The notes under the pieces were generated by a model. The model was not told the DNA's origin, searched no databases, and saw only the letters and a program-made list of their open reading frames with translations. From JACQNR01 sp049515175 (GTDB taxonomy: Bacteria; Acidobacteriota; Terriglobia; UBA7540): a stretch of DNA of 8,078 bases. Below are positions 1-5,794 of this stretch, piece after piece. Position numbers and translations under genes: made by a program. Location of the stretch: contig JBEKUI010000217.1 of assembly GCA_049515175.1 (NCBI GenBank), positions 1 through 8,078 of the forward strand, read 5' to 3'. How positions within the stretch are numbered: position 1 is the stretch's first letter; each line of letters starts with the position of its first letter.

Positions 1-24
1 ACCCCTGCTTTTCAAAGCGGGGGT
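1..24. terminator. GC-rich hairpin, possible terminator of a gene to the left
   Basis: Bases 1-10 (ACCCCTGCTT) pair with 15-24 (AAGCGGGGGT), giving a 10-bp stem that includes one T-G pair and a 4-base loop. No T-run follows on either side within view (the next bases are TCCTCT), so termination is an inference from the stem alone. It could equally be a structured end of an upstream element outside the window. Confidence 0.35.
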
Positions 25-66
25 TCCTCTCAGCGTGTGGTGGATGCCAGCGAGAATGTTATTTGA

Positions 67-79
67 GATTTCGGAAATC
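67..79. promoter_or_regulatory. Hyphenated palindrome upstream of the CsbD gene
   Basis: GATTTC-G-GAAATC is a perfect 6+1+6 inverted repeat about 77 bases upstream of the CsbD start codon. Its position would suit an operator or a transcription-factor half-site pair. No convincing -35/-10 pair was found around it, so a regulatory role is only a possibility. Confidence 0.2.
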
Positions 80-155
80 AGGCTAGCGGAAGATTAACGA
101 TGCCAAGGCCAAACAACCCAAACAAGAACTTCAAGACTTAAAGCAGGAGGGTGAC

Positions 156-335
156 ATGAAACCAAGTACTAACGACGAGGCGAAAGGCAAGTTTCACGAA
201 GTGAAGGGCAAGATCAAGGAGAAGGTGGGAAAAGCTACCAACAACCCGGATCTGGAGGTCGAAGGTAAGAACGAAAAAACAGCCGGCAAGGTTCAGAAAA
301 AGATCGGCCAAATTGAAAAAGTTCTGGGGGTTTAG
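156..335 (+). CDS. CsbD-family stress-response protein
   Basis: This 59-residue protein begins MKPSTNDEAKGKFHEVKGKI. It shows the CsbD-family pattern of a short, very lysine- and glutamate-rich helical protein with repeated G-K motifs: an N-terminal G-K-x-x-E-x-K-G-K-x-K-E block, then a second block around residues 37-52 (G-K-x-E-K-T-A-G-K-V-Q-K-K-I-G). Length is typical for the family. A strong ribosome binding site (GGAGGGTGAC) ends directly before the ATG, which fixes the start. CsbD proteins are general-stress induced in many bacteria, being SigB-dependent in Bacillus. Their biochemical role is not established, and neither signal peptide nor membrane segment is present. The gene appears monocistronic: remnant mobile DNA on the opposite strand follows. 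It is one of the few plainly intact genes here. Confidence 0.88.
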   Translation: MKPSTNDEAKGKFHEVKGKIKEKVGKATNNPDLEVEGKNEKTAGKVQKKIGQIEKVLGV

Positions 336-402
336 CTGCGATGTGCGCGATCAAGGCAGGTGACCTTTGGCGAGGGTGCCATATTTAAACACTCGCGGGT
401 GG

Positions 403-433
403 CGCATACATGCCGTTCTGTGGCATGTGTGCG
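403..433. repeat. Palindromic repeat, copy 1 (REP-like hairpin)
   Basis: CGCATACATGCC (403-414) pairs over all 12 bases with GGCATGTGTGCG (422-433), with one T-G pair and a 7-base loop. The left flank GCGGGTGG joins it directly. The same flank plus CGCA-N-AC opens the hairpin at 7084-7111, so I treat the two as members of one dispersed palindrome family whose inner stem varies while base pairing is kept. It lies next to the point where the IS1111-type transposase remnant ends. Confidence 0.55.
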
Positions 434-434
434 A

Positions 435-620
435 TTAACGGAATGCTTTCCGGCACCTCGATGGAATAGGCAAACGATGTTGCGCCGGTGCAATCATCCA
501 GAACGGCGCGACCTGTTCCCGACGAAGCCTGCGTCGCAGCACCACCTTCCCTTGCTTATCCACTCCATGTACCTGAAACACCTGCTTGGCAATGTCCAAA
601 CCGATCGTCGTAACCGTCAT
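435..620 (-). pseudogene. IS110 family (IS1111-type) transposase, N-terminal fragment
   Basis: From an ATG at 620 with a good upstream AGAAGGGAGG, the reading begins M-T-V-T-T-I-G-L-D-I-A-K and continues Q-V-F-Q-V-H-G-V-D. This is the characteristic start of the RuvC-like DEDD catalytic domain of IS1111-type transposases. Asp9 is the expected first catalytic acid. Family resemblance continues through L-R-R-R-L-R-R-E-Q-V (about residue 37) and then stops. The remaining residues, ending at a stop at 435, look unrelated. A full enzyme is about 340 residues, so roughly 300 are missing, including the other three acidic residues and the C-terminal serine domain. The fragment cannot be an active transposase. 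The same frame can be extended upstream to an ATG at 665, but that start has no comparable ribosome binding site and adds non-family residues. Confidence 0.75.
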
Positions 621-752
621 AAATGTCCCTCCCTTCTGAGCGATGGAGCTTACCTTGAACTCCACCGTTGCAGAAACCGGGATGGGTCCATTCCATTACG
701 TCAAGAGGAGCACCCATGGACGGAGTCCTCTCCTCTCTCTCCAGAAACTCGT

Positions 753-1688
753 TCAAGCTTGGGCCTCCGTTACCTGGAGTCCAAGTTGGGCGGCTCTTTT
801 TCGAAGAAACTGGAGTTGTTGCTGGCGATATCTCTGCTCGTCGTACTCAGTTCCTTTGTCGATGTATCGTTGACCGTACTTCAGCATTCGATATACGAGC
901 CGGGCGAGTCGGTGGGCCATGGCGGTGATGGCTTTCGGGGCACCCAACCTGGTGCGCAAACGGCGGTACTGAGCCCCCAGGTAGCTGTGGCTCCGGATCA
1001 GGGCGTTGGCGGCCATGCGGAGTGCCGTGGCCGCGCGGTTGACCACATGCCGCGTGCCTCTGCCCAGCACCTTATCTCCGGTAATACGACTGTCCGGACA
1101 TAATCCCAGCCGCGAGGCGAGGTGCGCCTCGGTTTTCCACCGGCTCATGTCCAGTCCCACCTCACTCAGGATCGTCTGGGCGACGATCACGTCGATGCCG
1201 TCGATGCGTGTCAGGTCCACTCCGGCGATGCGCTGCAGTTCGCTGCTGAGATCGAACCGGGGGGCATTCTTGGCGGCTTTGACCTTCTTTCGCCGGGGCT
1301 CCCCCTCGGGCGGCTGGGGTGGAATGTTATCCGTGAAACTGGCCAGGTGATTCTGCAATTGCTGGTCACACTCGGCGACCCGCCGCTGATAGGTGTCGTA
1401 CATCTCCACTTCCTGCCGCAACACAAACAGCAGTTCCGGACGCCAGTTGCCCTCCAGGCTTTTGGCAATCTCCTTCCGGCTGGCTTGAATCTGCGGATCA
1501 CAGAGTTGGGCCAACCTCCAGGGATCGCGCTCTCCGGCCAGGATGGCTCGCACGATTGCCTGCCCGGTCAGCCCGCTCAAATCGCTGATCACGTTCGCCA
1601 ACTGCACGTTCATCTGCGTCAACACTTTCTGCATCCGCTGAATGCACGTCGCTCCCCGGGGCGACCGCTGCCACCCGATAGGCCCCAT
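753..1688 (-). pseudogene. IS110 family transposase, C-terminal fragment lacking the DEDD domain
   Basis: The open frame of 311 residues carries the linker and C-terminal part of a long IS110-type transposase. From about residue 14 it reads T-C-I-Q-R-M-Q-K-V-L-T-Q-M-N, the usual coiled region. The Transposase_20 domain follows at about 152-245, with the helix-hairpin-helix-like I-A-G-V-D...I-D-G-I-D-V-I-V-A-Q-T and L-G-L-C-P-D-S-R-I-T-G-D-K. The Ser in that last segment (residue 200) is a candidate for the family's nucleophile. The C-terminus looks complete and ends at 753. The N-terminal catalytic DEDD domain, about 150 residues, is absent. The first dozen residues are not family-like and read antisense to a group II intron remnant, so the ATG at 1688 is probably accidental. 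Bases 666-752, between this stop and the next transposase remnant, hold no gene. Its subfamily differs from the neighbouring fragment, so the two are not halves of one enzyme. Confidence 0.8.
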
Positions 1689-1713
1689 AACCCTTGTCGT
1701 GAAGTGTGCAGGA

Positions 1714-1815
1714 ACGCGTAGTGCGGGAAATCCGCACGCTACGTGTGATGTGGCGGGGACTGGAAACGGGGCTCTGGAGGCATTTCGGAGCTACCGCGCC
1801 AGTCCCCGACCCTAC
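1714..1815 (+). ncRNA. Group II intron 3' end: domains V and VI (remnant)
   Basis: Bases 1714-1746 fold like group II intron domain V. The 8-base proximal strand ACGCGTAG contains CGC, one of the accepted catalytic triads, at 1715-1717. The distal stem TGCGG/CCGCA is capped by GAAAT, followed by the hallmark 2-base bulge CG (1737-1738) and the returning strand CTACGTGT. At 33 nt it is one base shorter than the usual 34. After a 3-base linker, CGGGGACTGG (1754-1763) pairs perfectly with CCAGTCCCCG (1799-1808) as a domain VI stem. An unpaired A at 1809 sits seven bases from a CCCTAC end at 1815, where the branch-point A and 3' splice site are expected. The 35-base apical part of domain VI is unusually long. 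No reverse transcriptase gene or domains I-IV are visible upstream: transposase sequence begins by about 1650. I infer a truncated intron, perhaps class IIC. Confidence 0.6.
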
Positions 1816-1914
1816 CACCATCTGCAATTCATTGCTGCCGGTTGTCCACTGAGCGGCCCCGGTAATTTTGAGCCACGTTGAAGGTTAGTTTCCGGCCGAA
1901 AACTCGCCTTGAGC

Positions 1915-1990
1915 TTGGTACAAAAAAGCCGGTCCGATCAGTGATGTAGACTGTCTCAATTCAGTTGGTACAAAAACTCGGGCGGGTCAG
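1915..1990. repeat. 50-bp-spaced direct repeat of TTGGTACAAAAA
   Basis: TTGGTACAAAAA occurs at 1915-1926 and again at 1965-1976, exactly 50 bp apart. The similarity continues imperfectly: a GC-rich stretch then TCAGT in both, with one gap. The second copy lies at the distal end of the decayed integrase fragment. Possible readings are repeated transposase-binding sites at an insertion-sequence end, or a small local duplication. No matching inverted copy was found in the window. Confidence 0.4.
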
Positions 1991-2190
1991 TCGGCAGTCT
2001 TCGATCCAATGTTCCGCATCGCCGTTCTGCCAAGGACTTCTAAAGACGGAGGTCCGCCAGGGTCCATCGTTAGAGACCGAACGGCTCTCAAGACCTCGAA
2101 CCAGTGCTTGGCATCGCGATCGAAGGTCAGAGACCTGGGCTCCGACCCAAACGAAAACGCCTCCTGCAACTTGCTGGCCAATCCTCTCGG
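1990..2190 (-). pseudogene. Decayed DDE (rve) integrase/transposase fragment
   Basis: Two overlapping minus-strand frames together give the end of an integrase core domain. One frame reads A-F-S-F-G-S-E-P-R-S-L-T-F-D-R-D-A-K followed by E-V-L-R-A-V-R-S-L. The other picks up at G-P-W-R-T-S-V-F-R-S-P-W-Q-N-G-D-A-E-H-W. This matches the familiar order of a strand carrying the second catalytic Asp (F-D-R-D) and then S-P-W-Q-N-G-x-A-E with the catalytic Glu, as in IS3/IS481-like transposases. A frameshift is needed near 2060 to join them. The N-terminal half with the first Asp and the C-terminal tail are missing. No gene is visible on either side: 1816-1914 and 2191-2368 contain no supportable coding sequence. 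Confidence 0.6.
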
Positions 2191-2368
2191 TCACCTGACA
2201 CCATTGGAGCGTCATAGCCAATCCAACTTCGTCCGGAGTATTCAAGATGACGTTTGATCCTGAAGGACTGCAGTTCTTGGTCTCATTCTAGAGGTACCAC
2301 CATGGGATGAGTTGGCGTGGGGCCGATCGGCCGTCAATACAGAGGGACCTCCTTCGCCAACCGAGCTT

Positions 2369-4318
2369 CTATGGAGCCAAAGGAGCGCCGGAGCGGTTCA
2401 TGGCAAGAGCCATTGGGAACACGTAGAATTCTGCGTGGTTCTTTGGAGCAGCCATGGGCCCCACGCCAGCGGCAGCGTCAAGGAACACATTGATTGCACA
2501 CGCGTCCAAGCCCCGGAAGCCATGTAATACGAGCGGGCGTAACGTCCTGGCGGGACGCGCTGGTCCCGCCGCGAGCACCAGTGGTCCGAACGGTACCCTG
2601 AACGGTTTGTAATGCTGTGCAATTCCCTTCCCTGGATTGTTTAGCATTACACTCGAATCGCCCCCGAAAAGGTCGATATCACCAGTCACTTCAAACACTG
2701 GTCCCTCGACTGTCTGCTTCGGTTTCAGGACGAGCTTGCCGACATGCTCATGGATCGCCTCTTTCGCAAGCTTCGGGTCGCCCTGGAGCAGTTCCACAAG
2801 ACTGCCGGCCTTGCGCAACACGAATTGCCGAAGCTCATCGTGGGACCACTGCGGCTGCTCAGCCCGCTTTGGTGCATTCAAGACAGTGGTAATCTCATTG
2901 ATGCGGCCTTCGACGCGTGCTAACTCCTGGGACAGGAATGGTGAGGTCCTCTGCACCGCAATCGCCTCGACCAAGTTCCGAGCCCTCTCCGTCGCCTTCT
3001 CCAGTTCGACACGTAATTGGGGCTCATTGATGGAGTCAGCCGTCTGGCGGATTTCGCGTGCACGGCATTCCAACTGCTCCTTAAAGCTTTCTAAGGCACC
3101 TTCTAGCAGTTCCGGCCGACGAAGATTAGATGCAAGGGCGTTGAGTAACTGTTCTTCCAGCCGGTCACGGCGTATGTATAGCTTGTTGGAGCAGATGCCC
3201 CGATAACGCGCGCTTGGACAGACGTACTTCACATATGCCCCACCTCCACCGCCGATCACCATATTTGCACCACATTCGCATTGCAGCTTTCCGCTGAAGA
3301 TGTAGGTCCTACTTTGCGCCGTCCGGTTCATTCCACCGAGACGTTGGAAGCCCCCGTGTTCGTTGATTCCCCGAATGTGCGCCTCTACCTCGTTCCAGAG
3401 TTCCTCGGAGATGATGCGGAGATTCGGATGTTCGGCACGGACATGCTCTGGTTCGGGCCGCCGTCGCATCACTTCTCGGCCTGTCTCCGGGTTTCGTACC
3501 TTGTGGGTGCGGTTCCACACGACTACCCCCCGATAGCGTTCGTTCCGCAGCATGTTGCGAATCCCGGAGGGGCACCACGCCCGAATCGACGATTTCCGGG
3601 GCGGCTGCGGCGACCGAATGCCGCGCGCGTTTAGATACTTGGCTATTGCCCCCAATCCGTGCCCCGCCGCATACATTTCGAAAATCTGGCGAAGTATGAC
3701 AGCTTGTTCCTCGACTATTTCAAGCCTGACTCCCAAGATTGCGGCGCGACCGTACTCACCGCGCCGAGTGGGGTCCTCTACGGGAATGTTTCGATAGCCG
3801 TAGCACTTTCCGCCAGGATTGTAGCCAGCAAGAACCCGACCTTCTTGCCCGCGGTGAACCTTGTCACGGACACCGACGATGTATTGCTCGTCAACGAGAC
3901 CGTGAATCGTCAACAAGATTCGAAAATCAGGCACCCGCGAATCTAGCCGCTGACTGACAAAATACAGGGACACGCCGTTATATTTGAAGATCTCGGCCAA
4001 TTTGAGGACGTCTGGGAGATTGCGCCCAAACCTGCTGGTGTCATCGATCAGCACACAGTCGAATGGGCGGGGGGACCGCTTCGCATCTGCGATCAGCGAC
4101 TCAAGTCCACCGCGTGAGTTAAGCGTTTGCCCAGTAAGCTCTGCGTCCGAGCGCACGTAGTCTTCGGCGATCGTCCAACCTGCCAGGGCTGCGTACTTGC
4201 GGCAATTCCGCACCTGGTCGTCGATTGAAGCGGGGCGTTGCAGATCACTACTGTAGCGCGCATAGGCCGCGCATCTAAGATTCTCCTGCACGCCCGAGTT
4301 TTCCCTATTCCCAACCAT
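2369..4318 (-). CDS. Large serine recombinase (site-specific integrase)
   Basis: This 649-residue protein has the full layout of a large serine recombinase. The N-terminal resolvase domain (about 15-155) has Y-A-R-Y-S-S-D with Arg21 and nucleophile Ser23, and D-D-T-S-R-F-G-R-N with the paired Arg96 and Arg99. A recombinase domain covers about 200-310 (Q-I-F-E-M-Y-A-A-G-H-G-L, then the R-N-M-L-R-N-E-R-Y-R-G motif). A zinc ribbon follows with Cys347, Cys349, Cys367 and Cys376, then a charged coiled-coil region at about 385-480. The enzyme would join attP and attB through a 2-base staggered break with a phosphoserine intermediate, integrating or inverting DNA without host energy. No stop or frameshift is visible. 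The last 65-70 residues are rich in Ala, Pro and Gly and do not resemble a fold I know, so the reading may run into sequence outside the original gene. Start choice: ATG 4318. An ATG at 4326 is in another frame. Confidence 0.92.
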   Translation of the reverse strand: MVGNRENSGVQENLRCAAYARYSSDLQRPASIDDQVRNCRKYAALAGWTIAEDYVRSDAELTGQTLNSRGGLESLIADAKRSPRPFDCVLIDDTSRFGRNLPDVLKLAEIFKYNGVSLYFVSQRLDSRVPDFRILLTIHGLVDEQYIVGVRDKVHRGQEGRVLAGYNPGGKCYGYRNIPVEDPTRRGEYGRAAILGVRLEIVEEQAVILRQIFEMYAAGHGLGAIAKYLNARGIRSPQPPRKSSIRAWCPSGIRNMLRNERYRGVVVWNRTHKVRNPETGREVMRRRPEPEHVRAEHPNLRIISEELWNEVEAHIRGINEHGGFQRLGGMNRTAQSRTYIFSGKLQCECGANMVIGGGGGAYVKYVCPSARYRGICSNKLYIRRDRLEEQLLNALASNLRRPELLEGALESFKEQLECRAREIRQTADSINEPQLRVELEKATERARNLVEAIAVQRTSPFLSQELARVEGRINEITTVLNAPKRAEQPQWSHDELRQFVLRKAGSLVELLQGDPKLAKEAIHEHVGKLVLKPKQTVEGPVFEVTGDIDLFGGDSSVMLNNPGKGIAQHYKPFRVPFGPLVLAAGPARPARTLRPLVLHGFRGLDACAINVFLDAAAGVGPMAAPKNHAEFYVFPMALAMNRSGAPLAP

Positions 4319-4330
4319 AGAACCATCAGC

Positions 4331-4355
4331 GGCTGGAATTTGCCAGCCTCCTCCT
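4331..4355 (-). promoter_or_regulatory. Recombinase ribosome binding site separated from ATG by a hairpin
   Basis: On the minus strand a strong AGGAGGA (4355-4349) lies about 30 bases before the recombinase ATG, too far for normal initiation. Between them GGCTGG (4348-4343) and CCAGCC (4336-4331) form a perfect 6-bp stem with a 6-base loop. If it folds, the binding site comes to about 12 bases from the ATG. The remaining 250 bp or so up to 4605 contain no gene I can support. Such a region is where a recombinase promoter or attachment site could lie, but I see no clear -35/-10 pair or obvious att core. Confidence 0.4.
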
Positions 4356-4605
4356 GTTTAGGGGGCAGGTAGTCAACTCTCGCTTCTGGCGACCCAGCCG
4401 TTCAATTCGCGGCGATCGATCTCAGTAGCACCGAGGCTTGGAGGTGTCGCGACTGCGCACTGACTCTCACCCCGGCGCTGACACTCCCGTGGAACAGTGA
4501 ACATCTAATCCCCCCTCGTTCTGACGCCGTCGGCGACGCCGTGTACCTAACCCGCACTCATCGTTACGACACCCGAAGGCGTCCTTCATATAAAGGGCTC
4601 GATAT

Positions 4606-4881
4606 TCACGATTCTTGCCTCCCAGGCGGTTCTTGGCCTCCTGCGTGTTCTCGAAGGAACTCCTGAACGAGGCGCGGCACAATCCAGTTATCAATAAGCG
4701 CTTTCAGCCGAGTATCTGCTGCCTGCCGGTCGGATACAGCTGGTATAACCAGCCGCGGTTCAATCCTCTTTGGTCTGGGAGACTCCTTCATCGGCCGGCG
4801 CAATTGGCGCTCGCATATCTCCATCTCGGCGGTAGCTAGGCGGTCGTCTTCTTCTGTTTGTTTCAGGCGTATTTCCACCAT
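4606..4881 (-). CDS. Small charged protein of unknown function upstream of the recombinase
   Basis: This 91-residue protein starts at an ATG preceded by GGAGGAACAGCAAC, a good ribosome binding site. The N-terminus (M-V-E-I-R-L-K-Q-T-E-E-D-D-R-L-A-T-A-E) is highly charged and helical. The middle is basic (R-R-P-M-K-E-S-P-R-P-K-R). The C-terminal half has an amphipathic segment, A-L-I-D-N-W-I-V-P-R-L-V-Q-E-F-L-R-E, that looks like a folded helix pair. No cysteines, membrane segments or catalytic motifs are seen. It reads in the same direction as the serine recombinase, with a 287-bp gap. Co-inheritance with that recombinase is plausible, as small accessory proteins often sit beside such integrases, but no function can be assigned. 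The shorter frame at 4467-4694 overlaps it and looks like a shadow. The 216 bp between this gene and 5098 hold no gene, only a CGGCAGG/CCTGCCG inverted repeat (4994-5000, 5023-5029). Confidence 0.65.
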   Translation of the reverse strand: MVEIRLKQTEEDDRLATAEMEICERQLRRPMKESPRPKRIEPRLVIPAVSDRQAADTRLKALIDNWIVPRLVQEFLREHAGGQEPPGRQES

Positions 4882-5097
4882 GTTGCTGTTCCTCCACCTG
4901 TAATATACCTAGGCGAAAGAACTTTTCCGCGGGTTTTTTGAGGATAGCGGGATTGCGGCAAAGTGAGACCGTCCTGCTAGTCCTACGAGCGAGCGGCAGG
5001 CTTGCGGGCTCCTGGAGGTTGCCCTGCCGAGTTGCCGTTGAGGTTAAAGAAAGTGGTAGGTATATCCCGCCATGTTGCCGTAGAATCCGGCATTCAA

Positions 5098-5304
5098 ATG
5101 GCCAGGCGGCACAAGGACGTTAACGCTTCGAAACTCGCAAGGAAGAGGTGGGCGAAGATCCCCAAGAGAGAGCGGGCCAATCTCGTGCCGCGCACTGGTG
5201 GCCGGCCACGACGATATCCTCCATGCCCACTTTACGGGTCGCACCGCTTTTCCCCACGCAACGGACGCTGTCCCTGCGGATACACCAGGACGACAACGGA
5301 CTAA
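5098..5304 (+). CDS. Small basic Cys/His-motif protein, function unknown
   Basis: This 68-residue protein starts M-A-R-R-H-K-D-V-N-A-S-K-L-A-R-K-R-W-A-K. It continues with a basic helix-forming segment and a C-terminal motif G-G-R-P-R-R-Y-P-P-C-P-L-Y-G-S-H-R-F-S, then G-R-C-P-C-G-Y-T. Three Cys and one His in this order could bind a zinc ion as a minimal ribbon. The N-terminal A-S-x-L-A-R-K-R-W-A is a pattern I associate with small proteins found near mobile DNA. I chose the ATG at 5098 because upstream residues of the open frame (from 5002) look non-coding. The ribosome binding site there is weak, so the start is not certain. A DNA- or RNA-binding regulatory role is an inference from charge and the Cys/His motif only. 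Confidence 0.55.
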   Translation: MARRHKDVNASKLARKRWAKIPKRERANLVPRTGGRPRRYPPCPLYGSHRFSPRNGRCPCGYTRTTTD

Positions 5305-5307
5305 CTT

Positions 5308-5330
5308 GTTGACTCTGCGTCCAGAGCAAC
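5308..5330 (+). terminator. Stem-loop just after the small Cys/His gene
   Basis: GTTG (5308-5311) and CTCT (5313-5316) pair with AGAG (5323-5326) and CAAC (5327-5330), with A5312 bulged and a 6-base loop. It begins four bases after the stop codon of the small gene. No T-run follows, so it would be a weak intrinsic terminator at best. Confidence 0.25.
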
Positions 5331-5355
5331 GGTCTGCCCACACAATGATTATCTC

Positions 5356-5384
5356 TTTACAAATCGTGCGCACGATTATACAAT
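5356..5384 (+). promoter_or_regulatory. Sigma70-type promoter with a perfect palindromic operator in its spacer
   Basis: TTTACA (5356-5361) and TACAAT (5379-5384) each match five of six bases of the sigma70 -35 and -10 consensus and are separated by exactly 17 bp. Bases 5362-5377 of that spacer are the perfect 16-bp palindrome AATCGTGCGCACGATT. A dimeric repressor bound there would block RNA polymerase directly. Transcription would start near 5390 and read into the GHKL ATPase remnant and the nuclease-like gene. No repressor gene is obvious nearby. The small basic protein at 5098-5304 is one untested candidate. Confidence 0.6.
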
Positions 5385-5432
5385 CATTCGCGAATTGGCG
5401 TGGCGCGACAAGCCGCAATGGAGGCGAGGCAA

Positions 5433-5781
5433 ATGGGAATGCAACGTGATTTCGCCATCGTAGCTGACCGGACCTTCATCTTGGCAGTCAGGGAGGTGGG
5501 TTACGCAAGCCCAGCTGAGGCGATTGCGGAACTCATCGTCAAGTCCATCTAGGCCCAAGCGAGAACGATACGAGTGTCCATTGCGGAGGACTCCGCAGAA
5601 AATGGAAATGGTGTCATGGTTTCGGTCCTAGATGATGGTTGCGGAATGAACGCCGGCACACTTAAGGCCTTTGCAGTTCGGCGGGACGGAACCACTTGAC
5701 GACCGCTCGGGACAGGGGCGCTTTGGGATGGGGTTACCCTCCATTTCGCTCACCGAAGTCGCTCAAACAGTAAGACGATTT
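5433..5781 (+). pseudogene. GHKL (MutL/MORC-type) ATPase, N-terminal remnant with stop and frameshift
   Basis: The ATG at 5433 follows GGAGG (5420-5424) at good spacing. The reading M-G-M-Q-R-D-F-A-I-V-A-D-R-T-F gives an N-terminal strap, then S-P-A-E-A-I-A-E-L-I-V-K-S-I. This aligns with the GHKL N-box (normally E-L-V-D-N-S-I), but the essential Asn has become Lys. A TAG at 5550-5552 replaces what was probably CAG. Beyond it the frame continues with R-V-S-I-A-E-D and V-L-D-D-G-C-G-M (5625-5648), the ATP-binding DxGxG motif. After L-K-A, one extra T near 5670 shifts the frame to L-Q-F-G-G-T-E and G-Q-G-R-F-G-M-G (5710-5733), the glycine-rich lid. Similarity ends soon afterwards, at the start of the next gene, so the rest of a normal several-hundred-residue ATPase is gone. 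The product cannot bind ATP as it stands. Confidence 0.72.
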
Positions 5782-5794
5782 GGGGGAGGACAGT

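Noticed and set aside
100..141. 13-codon open frame ahead of the CsbD gene, with a weak GGAAGA upstream
   Set aside because: It is too short to support without conservation. It could be a leader peptide, but nothing else in the sequence argues for that.
360..1103. Plus-strand open frame of 247 codons
   Set aside because: It lies antisense to two transposase remnants, has no ribosome binding site, and its residues resemble no family. It is a shadow of GC-rich minus-strand coding sequence.
1122..1721. Plus-strand open frame of 199 codons
   Set aside because: It is antisense to the IS110 C-terminal fragment, whose family motifs are clear, and it runs into the intron remnant.
1498..1827. Minus-strand frame reading R-I-S-R-T-T-R-S-C near 1730
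   Set aside because: It is antisense to the domain V-like hairpin and gives a low-complexity peptide. The RNA structure explains the sequence better.
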